DNA from: Adiantum capillus-veneris
Taxonomy: Eukaryota > Streptophyta > Polypodiopsida > Polypodiales > Pteridaceae
Assembly (NCBI GenBank): GCA_014529385.2
Contig: CM043963.1
Span: 72,317,412-72,381,411, forward strand
Direction of reading: 5' to 3'
Length of the DNA: 64,000 nucleotides
Shown here: one piece after another, positions 55,227 to 64,000 of the stretch
Position numbering within the stretch: position 1 is the first letter of the stretch
Layout: each line of letters starts with the position of its first letter
Translations under genes and position numbers: made by a program
Notes under the pieces: generated by a model
The model's database searches: none
The model's input: only the letters and a program-made list of their open reading frames with translations
Told to the model about the DNA's origin: nothing

Positions 55227-58200
55227 ATGGCTCAATCTACGGAGAAAGAGATTTTTGGTGCGTTTACATCCGAAGACAAATTGGATGGTACCAACTATTC
55301 TCTTTGGTCTTTTATGGCCAAAAATGTTTTGGTTGGTAAAGGATTGTGGGATTATGTATCTGGAGATGAAGTTCGTCCAGGTAGCATTGCACCTGCCACG
55401 CCTGGTCGTGGTGCAGCTGTTGGTGCAGGACCCTCACAAGTCACTCCAGAGCAAAAGAGATGGGATACTAAAGATGCACATGCTATGGCTGTGATTGCCT
55501 TAACCATAAAGAGGACAATCACACCACATATCAGATCTTGCAGAACTTCTGAGGATGCTTGGAACACTCTGCAAGCTATGTTTGGAGGAAGAAACGCTGC
55601 CAGAATAGAGTTTTTGAAGAAACAACTTGACAAAATACAGATGGACGAAGGTGACGATATTGTCGAGCATCTTACAAAAATCAGGGATCTTAAAGAGCAA
55701 TTGCTTAGCATTGATGAAGTGATTCCAGAGAAGGACTTGGTTTCCAAAACACTCAATTCACTACCACCATCTTATTTGACTTTTCAGACTTCTTTGACTC
55801 TGTCTTTGCGAGCTAATCCTGACCCTCTTCATTTTGAAGAGTTAGTGGCTTTGCTATTGCAGGAGGATCAATCACGTAAGAACAAGTCTTTACAGGTGGA
55901 TGGTATGGATCATGCTCTTGTTGTACAGAACAAAAACAGGGGTAAAGAGAGTGCTCATCACTCCAAGTCTAGTGCAGGACAGTCTTCAGAGAAGTCTAAA
56001 GGTCATTCCGACAAGTCCAAGAAGAAAGGTAAATGTCACTACTGCAAGAAACCTGGTCACTACATTAGTGAGTGTAAAAAGCGAATTGCTGAAGAAAAGA
56101 AGAAAGAGTCAAGTTTGGTTGTTTCAGCTTCTGGTGATTCTTCTACAGCTAAAGAAGAGTCTGCAAACTTTGTGCAGGATTCTTATGCTTTTGTAGTATG
56201 TTCAAATTTTTCTGCTTACAGTGTTGACAAGACACAAATGATTTGGTACTTTGATAGTGGTGCATCCAGGCATATTACTTCAAGGAAGGATTTGTTTTGT
56301 TCATTGGATGCAGCTCCAGCAGGAAAGAAGGTGACATGTGCAAATAATGCTTCTTATCCAATCAAAGGCGTTGGTAAGATTTTGATTACCATTTCAGATG
56401 GTTCAGATTTATGCTTGCCAGATGTCTTATATGTTCCAGGGATCAAGAAGAATTTGTTGTCTGTATCCTCTCTTGCAAAAAATGGTCTTCGGGTCATTTT
56501 TGAGGATGACAGATGTGTTGTACGAGATCGAGAGAATGGTTATTCTCTTATCACTACAGGTACGCTGGAAAATGGACTATTTGTGCTAGATCGTTATGAA
56601 AAGCAGATTCAGGTATGTATTGTAGAAACAAAGACTCAGGCCATGCAGGATGCTGAGTTGTGGCATGCTAGATTTGGGCATGTTGGTTATGGCAGTTTGA
56701 TGACTTTACAACGTCATAATATGGTGCATGATTTGTCTTTATTGGAGATGCCACCAAGACATGTATGTGAAGGTTGTGTTCTTGGAAAGATGCACAGATT
56801 TGCATTTTCGCAGGATGGTTCAGTTAGAGCGACACGAAAGTTGCAGCTTGTACACAGTGATGTATGTGGTCCTATGAGGACACCATCTATAGGAAACAAC
56901 CTTTATTTTGTGACCTTCATTGATGACTTTTCCAGGTTTTGTTGGGTGTATCCACTCAAAGCAAAGTCAGATGTGTTTGCAGTTTTTCAACGTTATGTCG
57001 CCATGGTTGAAAATGAAACAGTTTGCAAAGTACAGACTCTTCGTACCGATCGAGGAGGTGAATACATGTCAGGTGCATTTAAGGATTTTTTGGGAAAGAA
57101 AGGCATTAAACACCAATGCACTATGCCATACACACCACAACAGAATGGTGTTGCAGAAAGGAAGAACAGGTCTTTAATGGAGACAGCTAGATGTATGCTC
57201 AAGGCTAAGAGTTTGCCTCATAAGCTATGGATGGAGGCAGTTGCTTGTGCAGCACATGTTTTGAACAGGTGTCCTACTCGTGCTTTGAAGACCATTACTG
57301 CATATGAAGCTTGGTATGACAGAAAACCTTCAGTCAGTTATCTTCGTGTTTTTGGTTGTCTTGCTTATGCTCACATCCCTCAGCAGTTACGTGGAAAGCT
57401 TGATGATAAGGCAATCAAATGTATATTTGTGGGGTACAGTAGTGGAAGTAAAGGTTATAGACTTTAAAATCCTGCTACAAACAAGATTTTTGAAAGTCGT
57501 GATGTAATTTTTGCAGAAACTACTGCTCAACCTATGGTTGCTTTTGATGTACCTCATATGCAGACACATGATGTATTTGAAGGTTTGCTTCCTTCTTTTG
57601 TGGAGAATCAAGAATCACAACAGGTTGATAATCTTGATCAATCTTTTGATCAGCATGTGACACCTCATGATGTAGAGGAAATTGTGCGTGAAGAGCAAGA
57701 AGTTCTCAGGGAAGAAAGAACCTTGCCTAAATGGGTTCAGAAAACTTTACAGGATAGCAAGTTGGATGCACCGTTGCCACGAAAAACACGTGCTGGTACT
57801 ACTTTTGGCAGAGAGCAAGTAGATTTGGCTTGCTTTAGCACTCTTTGTGATGCAGATGAGCCTGATTCATTTGAACAAGCTTTAGAGTGTGTTCAGTGGA
57901 AAGATGCTATGCAGCAAGAAATTGATTCTATTCATAAGAATCATACATGGGATCTAGTGGACTTGCCTACAGGTAAAAAGCCTATTGGTACAAAGTGGGT
58001 TTTTAAGGTAAAAAAGAAACAAGATGGTACTGTTGACAGGTACACAGCAAGGCTTGTGGAAAAAGGCTATGCGCAACAGAAAGGCATAGATTATGATGAA
58101 ACCTTTGCTCCTACTTCTCGTGCGTCCACAGTTAGATCACTAGTTGCAATTGCTGCTCATCATGGTTGGAAAGTGCATCAGTTGGATATCAAAACTGTTT

Positions 58201-59408
58201 TTTTGAATGGTGATTTGCAGGAAGAAGTTTATGTAAGTCAACCAAGTGGTTTTGTTGTAAAAGGTCAAGAGAAAAAGGTATGTAGATTGCGTAAAGCTTT
58301 GTATGGTCTCAAACAGGCTCCAAGAGCATGGTATGAGAAGATACATACTTATTTGATTGGCCAGGAATTTCAGAATAGTCCAACAGAAAGTACTTTGTAT
58401 GTCAAAAAGAGAGATGGAGTTCTCATTATGCTAACGCTTTATGTGGATGATATGCTTCTTACAGGCAATACTGCAGATGAAATTGAAGCGTTTAAAGATG
58501 CTTTGAGAAAAACCTTTGAGATGTCTGATCTTGGTTTGCTACATTATTACTTGGGTATTCAGTTTGTGCAATCAGAGGATGGCATATACATGTTGCAGGC
58601 AAAATATTTTCATAAAATTTTGGACAAGTTTGGTATGCAAAATTGTAAACCAATCTCTACACCTGTAGAAACTGGATCAAAGTTGAGCATGCACAATGCT
58701 GGAGAACCTTTTGATGTACATACTTATGCAGCAGCCGTTGGTTGCTTGATATATTTGGCAGGCAACACTCGTCCAGACATTCAATTTGGGGTTTCACAAG
58801 CAAGCAGATTTATGCACAGCCCAGGTATGCATCATTGGCAGGCTGTGAAGCGCATACTTCGTTACCTTTTAGGTACCCCTAATCTTGCCATGTTCTTTCC
58901 AAGGGGGGATATGTATGGAAAGCACAGTTCTATGCAGCTTCTTGGTTACAGCGATTCAGATTGGGCTGGTGATTTTGACACACGACATTCCACAAGTGGC
59001 AATTGTTTTTTCTTGGGAAATGCATGTATATCTTGGCTAAGCAAGAAGCAACCCACAGTGGCTACATCAACTTGTGAAGCTGAGTACAGGGCAGCTTTCA
59101 CGGCAACAGTTGATTGTGTATGGATACGCAGGTTATTGGCAGATCTTTGTGAGTGTCAACAGGCACCCACTGCCATTTTCACTGACAGTCAGAGTGCTAT
59201 GGCAGTTGCAAGGAATCCAGTATTTCATGCAAGAACAAAGCACATAGAGGTTCACTACCATTATGTCAGGGAAAGGCTACATGCAGGGGAGATCACACTA
59301 AATTACTGTCCTACACAGGATAACATTGCAGATCTATTTACGAAGGCGTTATCACGAGAAAAGTTTGAAGCTTTCCGAAAAGCTTTGGGCTTACTCTCAT
59401 ACACATGA
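55227..59408 (+). pseudogene. COP3 Gag-PR-IN-RT-RNase H polyprotein, one nonsense codon
   Basis: ATG at 55227 (MAQSTEKEIF), chosen because the frame has no earlier ATG after the PBS. Gag with SEDAWNTLQAMFGG; knuckle CHYCKKPGHYISEC (about 56034); protease YFDSGASRHITS (56246); GAG-pre-integrase LWHARFGHVGYGS and CEGCVLGKMH; integrase D in HSDVCGPM, D in RTDRGGEYMS, E in PQQNGVAERKNR. A TAA at 57465-57467, right after KGYRL, ends the first part. The same frame then stays open to 59408 with RT (KWVFKVKKKQDGTVDRY, YVDDMLLTG at 58440) and RNase H (YSDSDWAGDFDTRHSTSG, TDSQSAMAVARNP). All catalytic motifs are present. Confidence 0.92.
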
Positions 59409-59455
59409 TGATCTGCTACCTTGTACGGATTCACACTATCACTACAGGGGGGATT

Positions 59456-59730
59456 TGTAGACATGTAGTAGTGTTAGTGTGTATACGCGCTTCACCAGGG
59501 GCACTTTTCTCCCACTGGGTTTTTCCCCCTAGACATCCGGTGTGAAAGGACACCTTATCTCTTAGGGTTTCATATAAGCTTTGTAGCTCTGAGTTTATAC
59601 ACTATTATTCCAATACTAAGAGAGAGACTACAGAGATCTCGTACACAAGCTCTGTGTCTTGTCCTTCTCCATCTTCTTCCTACTCTGAGTTGCTGTCTTC
59701 CTTCTGTTTCCTGTTTCATCATCTTCAACA
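59456..59730 (+). repeat. COP3 3' LTR
   Basis: Preceded by the polypurine tract CAGGGGGGATT (about 59445-59455). Partner of 54553-54827. Confidence 0.96.
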
Positions 59731-60278
59731 ATAGCGGCCTGTCAGCTCAACCAAATCGGATGAGATTTGAACTGTAGCATGCTCCAACATAATAGAACAC
59801 TTCTATATCATCAGTTGACCATTCGACAAGGGTGGAGGGGGTCCCCAGTAGAAAAGCTAGGTTTTTGGCAGATGCCAAAATTCGGTTCTCACTCCACAGA
59901 CAGCTTGCATACGAGGTCTATATACAATGTATATGATTGGTTTCATGAAATGAATCAAGCCAAGCCCTCAAAAAGCAAAAAATGGCTCGAAGTCTACAAA
60001 GCGGCAAATTCAACATACGAGGTCAAATTGAATCCAAATGGGCCAAAAATTGGATGAGTTACTTCACGACTATGTTGCGGACAAGTCCAAAGCCTCAAAA
60101 GTGTCTAACCAACACTACAGGCCAAGTAGTCACAAAAATCGGTGAATTCAGAGTCGACAAAGCACGAAGTGATGCCGACAAGACCAAACTTTACCAAATT
60201 CAATTTAGGACTTGTTTTAGGTGTATAGAATGTGTTTAGGTCAAAATTTACAAGTTCTGCAAGAAAATGACGACTGTT
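59731..60278. other. Unassigned sequence right of COP3
   Basis: Continuation of 53641-54552 after the ATAGC duplication. Short frames only; probably the first part of the GYP-D leader. Confidence 0.4.
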
Positions 60279-60861
60279 GTAAATAATCGCGATTATTTAC
60301 TTTTGTAATATTTTTGCTTGAAAATTATACCATCACCTCACCTATCACTTGTACGCACTCAATACATGCCAAATTTCAAGTATGAGCCAAAATGATAAAT
60401 TAAAACTTGAAAATTTTCCAAAAAATACCTTGCAAGCCAATTTCTGAGTTATGAGCCACTTTTTTTGATCCAAATCACCTCATATCACCTACACCGAGTC
60501 TATACCATGCGTAGAACCATATTGTACCAAAAACTGTTGATTTTGGTGAAAAAGTTAATAATCATGATTATTTACTTTTATGCCAAAATGGGGGAGTTTT
60601 ACAATTTTTCCATCATGGGACCAAAGTACATGATGTCATAAGCCCACGAGCCAAGTTTGAACAAATTTGGAGCTCAAAATCTCAAATTTCCTTTATATCT
60701 ACTGTTTCAAGGACCTAAAGCCAAAATTTGACACCATTTTCATCCTATGCATCCAAATGAGCCCATATTTCACTCAGAGTATCTATTTGGTATATACTTC
60801 AAGCCTGTAATGCCAAATTTGCAAAAAGTTGAGAAAATTACTCAGTTGTAAATAATCGTGA
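60279..60861 (+). repeat. GYP-D leader repeat: three palindromes 275 and 294 bp apart
   Basis: Core AATAATCGCGATTATT, perfect over 22 bases at 60279-60300; variants AATAATCATGATTATT centred at 60564.5 and AATAATCGTGATTATT centred at 60858.5. Between them are phrases like CCAAGTTTGAACAAATTTGG, which correspond to CCAAATTTGGTAACATTTGG in GYP-A. Confidence 0.88.
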
Positions 60862-61054
60862 TTATTTACTTTTGTTGCAATTTTTTGTTTTGACTTCATA
60901 AATTTGATCTTTACATGTTTTTATGCATCTGCATGTTCAAAAATTGATTTGAAGTAAATTGGACCCAAATTGTCAGCATTTCAGATTGAAGGAAATTTCA
61001 AAGAGAATCTGTCGAATTTGCTAACTTTGACACTCTATTCACTTAACAGGAGCC

Positions 61055-62407
61055 ATGCAAGCCGCAGAGAGGGCCAAGAAGAAGCTCTCACAAAAGGAGA
61101 AGCTGCAAGAGCTATCGCCATACCAATTGGACCTCGATTCAGTCAAAACTGCTAAAGCTACCTAACTGTCAAGAGAACAGTTGGAAAAGAACAACACCAC
61201 AGTGTTCACAGACAGACTCAAGAGCGAAGAGGGACATTAGGTAGAACTGCAGCTTCTACTAAAAGAAGTTTATGATTTCGCCGCAAAGCCTGACACAAAG
61301 GAAGCCAACAGAAGGCTTGGGCTCATAGAATTTTATGAACAAGAGCCATGTGGAGTGGACTTCCAAAAAGATTATGAGCTTTTGTCCACGATCAAAGAAG
61401 ATGGAACCGCTCAAATTGTTGACCAGCAAGGGAACAAAGTTGAAGTGGTGATTACGAAAGAGATAGTGGCATATGCTTAGAGGGAATGACCATGAGGGTA
61501 CAAGAGAAAGACGGCAGGAACTTTCACCAAGGAAATCGCCGCCCCCACATTTGCAAACCTCATCCAAAAACAGGTGGAGGAGCCCGCAAGGTTGTACCCC
61601 CAGCACTTCCACTTCCTTGCCAAAAGACCGCCAAGGTATACAACACCCAATCATGTGGTTGCCACAACCTTTACACAAGTCCTCAAATCAACAACCAGGC
61701 AACCAATTGACCATGCACAGTATGTTTTGTCCACATTGAAAGGGAGAAAGAAAGAAGGGAAAATCACATATCTAGGTGTACCAGAGGTTCTGACCAGGAT
61801 TGCTATCGGCATGGCCGACAACTTGCCACCTACCCCAGATGAGAACACTTGGATAGTGTCAGCACAACATTCCCCTCAAGCTATAAGATCTGTAAAGAGA
61901 ACATACAAGTCTGACGAAGAGTCTGCTGAGAGCTCGCCAGAACGACATAGTAGTGAAAGATCTGATAACGAGGAAAGGAGAGTACGGATTGAAGAAGTGA
62001 AGAGAAAAGCCGTGGCAGCACACCAGGAGGAACCTGTACAAAAACAAGCCAGGTTTGAACGAGAAAAACACTCCTACGAACGCATCCACCAAGCATAAGG
62101 AAAGGACCCAAAAAAGTGGGTGCCCATTGAATTGAAAGGGAAAAGAACTAAGCATCATACCAGGAAACAGACTAAAGATTCCACGGAATTACTAGAAAAG
62201 ATGTATCAGGAGGCAGAAGCTTTGAAGCTGAGAGAAGCCCAAGAAGTGGAAAGGAAAGCTAAAGAGGCAGCGGAACAGCAAAAGCAAGCAGAGGAAGAAA
62301 CTGCGCAAGGAGTAGCACAACATGATCAAGGTGATGTGTCTCCCCGTCCTTCTTCACCTATTTCTTATAGCATGATCACCCCATGCCGAGCTCACCACCT
62401 TCACTAG
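61055..62407 (+). pseudogene. GYP-D ORF, N-terminal part, unknown function
   Basis: ATG at 61055 follows TTCACTTAACAGG, which resembles a splice acceptor. One frame runs to 62407 with stops at about 61162, 61238, 61478-61492 and 62096. It begins AAERAKKKLSQKEKLQELSP; the middle has PCGVDFQKDYELLSTIKEDG and ARLYPQHFHFLAKRPPRYTT. The C-terminal part is Glu/Lys/Gln-rich (EAEALKLREAQEVERKAKEA) and likely coiled coil. I do not recognise the family; it is not the Gag of GYP-A or GYP-B. Confidence 0.5.
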
Positions 62408-62749
62408 TGGATAAAGCCAAAGAACCTAAGACTGAACAAAGAGAAGCATCTGAATCTATAGAAGAGCAGCAAAAAGAGCAAGACAAAGAGCCAGAAGGGT
62501 AGCACCCGTAGAGGAAAACAAAAATTTTGAGCAACCAAGAGAACATGAGGCCAAGTAAACACCTTCCACCTCAACACAGCAAGAAACGGCCGAGGCATCC
62601 ACGGAGCCTCAGGATGACAAAGCAGAAGAAAATCAACCACAGCCACATGGGCAACAGAAACCAGCCGCCATGATGCAGCCAAAGGATACACAAGAGACTG
62701 CAAAAACATCAAGTCCACTAGCACAAAACGAAGATTGGCAATCAAACAA

Positions 62750-63876
62750 CTAAGCTACAAGTTAACGAGTATGCCAAGCAAATGCAAGACATGACTGAAC
62801 GACTTCGCTCAACAGCGCTTAGCTGTAGCACAAGGGCCAAAGAATTAGAAATGGTGATTGACACACTCAAAGGGGAGTTAGAGAACCGATTAAATGTCAT
62901 CACCAATTTGCAAAGGCAAGTGCAGGAGTTGAAAGCGGAAGCTGAACAACATTAGCTCGCAAGGAATAAACATGAGAAAGAGATGGAGGAGCTCGGTGAT
63001 TTGCTTATGAAATTGTCAGATGCATGCAAAGAAAAAGATGAACAGCTGATAGAAGTTACAAACGAACTTCTAACTACAACCCTATCAGTTCAAAAGATTC
63101 AAGTTTTCTTAGATGTAGCAAAAGCCTCCCTACAATACTCAGAGCAAAGAATAAATGATCAGACAATTTTCCTGCGGAAAATCAAAGAAAATCCCGCAGT
63201 GGCCTCGATCAAAGGAACAGACGAGGTCTACAAAGCATTAGAGAAAAAGAATACAGACCTCGAGTTGGAGCTAAAATTGAAGCAATCTCAACGGAGAGAC
63301 CTGGCTTTAATGCGGGTGCAAAGAGAAGACGAGTTGCTGAAAGAAATAGCTGAACTTAAAAGAGTCAACCAGCTATTGAGAGAGGGAGGGCCAAAAACAC
63401 AAGAAGAGGCAGACACTTCAGAGCAGCCACAGATAGAGATCCCCTCAGTTTCATTCTCTAAGATGGAGACACAGCCAGCAGAAGAGTTAAGTGGCGAGGA
63501 GGAGTTTCAAGTACACATAAACGAAATGGATACAATGCCAATGGCCCAGCTCTCAAAGGCTGAGGAAGATGCACTAAAGGAGAAAATTACACAAGAGATA
63601 GACGAGCAGTGGAAGGCAGCAATGGATTGGGAGCTAAGGGTTCCTCACTCTGTCAACGTTATACAACTCACTCCCAATCAAATCAATGCGCAATGGCACC
63701 AACAATCCTTGCCCTATCCTCTCATTAAGGTGGGGTTGCTACAAGTTAAAGAAATTCTTTACACCAACATGCAGGTCGAGGATGCAGATCAAGACCACCT
63801 GAAGTGGAGGCTGAGTTGGTTGAACAAGAATCCAAGGTATTTGATTCTGTTCACAAGAGCACCTACGGCCCTATAA
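62750..63876 (+). pseudogene. GYP-D ORF, coiled-coil part
   Basis: Another frame is open from about 62750 with a stop at 62953-62955, then 297 codons to a TAA at about 63874. Heptad-like stretches: TERLRSTALSCSTRAKELEM, LENRLNVITNLQRQVQELKA, EMEELGDLLMKLSDACKEKD, KKNTDLELELKLKQSQRRDL. A globular-looking end follows (VNVIQLTPNQINAQWHQQSL, DHLKWRLSWLNKNPRYLILF), and the same frame continues after the stop (FFLVPRARTWKAHEALIKKW) to the window edge. No homologue recognised. Confidence 0.5.
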
Positions 63877-64000
63877 AAGGATCCTACTTTCTTTCTTGTA
63901 CCAAGAGCAAGGACTTGGAAAGCACATGAGGCACTAATAAAGAAGTGGCCAACTTGGCTGAACTACCCCCGATTGCCTGCTCCAAAAAAGGGACTGTTGA

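Larger units (their letters stand above)
54553..59730 (+). mobile_element. COP3: nearly intact Copia element
   Basis: LTRs 54553-54827 and 59456-59730 (275 bp each) with two differences by eye; duplication ATAGC at 54548-54552 and 59731-59735; PBS and polypurine tract in place; all Copia domains in one frame with a single stop. 5178 bp overall. One of the youngest insertions in the window. Confidence 0.97.
60279..64000 (+). mobile_element. GYP-D: leader and first ORF of a second GYP-A-like element, open at right edge
   Basis: The leader carries the GYP-A palindrome three times. The protein that follows is not Gag-like but charged and coiled-coil. No LTR, PBS or RT is seen, since the left boundary is unclear and the window ends inside the coding part. 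The assignment to an LTR element rests on the leader repeat. Confidence 0.55.

Noticed and set aside
1-64000. Bacterial-type operons, ribosome-binding sites, riboswitches or terminators
   Set aside because: The sequence is eukaryotic mobile DNA with GT-AG introns and LTRs; chance purine runs before ATGs carry no meaning here.

Overview
This window is eukaryotic, from a transposon-dense plant genome, most likely a vascular plant. The evidence is plant-type Copia and Ty3/Gypsy LTR retrotransposons, a CACTA (En/Spm) DNA transposon family with plant tnp2/DUF4218/DUF4216 proteins, spliceosomal introns, and a captured fragment of a HIPP gene (heavy-metal-associated isoprenylated plant protein). I found no free-standing host gene in the 64 kb; essentially all of it is nested mobile DNA. 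The species cannot be named from the sequence alone.

Layout. (i) 1-1724, minus: 3' part of an old Copia element (COP0). (ii) From about 1709: a decayed Ty3/Gypsy-like element (GYP-A, plus strand). Its pieces lie at 1709-4986, 9628-12579, 31404-34240, 45192-47591 and 53129 to about 53640. Four insertions with matching target-site duplications (TSDs) split it: COP1 (4987-9627, minus, TSD CCAGA), CACTA-out (12580-31403, minus, TSD GAA), GYP-B (34241-45191, plus, TSD AGGAG) and COP2 (47592-53128, minus, TSD CAAGC). (iii) CACTA-out is split by LTR-E, a short-LTR retroelement without gag or pol (16101-26970, TSD TGAAC). LTR-E is in turn split by CACTA-in (17957-25892, plus, TSD GAT), which belongs to the same family as CACTA-out. 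The nesting is therefore four deep: GYP-A > CACTA-out > LTR-E > CACTA-in. (iv) 53641-64000: unassigned sequence, then a second element with the GYP-A type of leader (GYP-D, open at the right edge), plus a nearly intact Copia element COP3 (54553-59730, TSD ATAGC).

Function. COP3 carries gag-PR-IN-RT-RNase H with one in-frame stop. COP1 has an open 982-residue gag-PR-IN reading frame but has lost most of RT and all of RNase H. COP2 has a stop, a frameshift and an altered protease motif. GYP-A encodes gag, PR, RT, RNase H and IN but is heavily mutated. GYP-B has gag and protease only and would need enzymes from elsewhere. The two CACTA copies are damaged in different parts of the transposase: CACTA-in lacks the tnp2 core, and CACTA-out is interrupted in DUF4218. 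The TnpA-like gene of CACTA-in is intact.

Most unusual signal. The leaders of GYP-A, GYP-B and GYP-D consist of diverged tandem units of about 275-300 bp, each carrying a palindrome centred on ATCGCGAT. The palindrome arms differ between families (AATAATCGCGATTATT in A and D, AGTCTATCGCGATAGACT in B), and in GYP-B the centre-to-centre spacing is 299, 298 and 299 bp. The second notable item is the HIPP gene fragment, with its CxxC and CaaX ends, carried inside the CACTA family.
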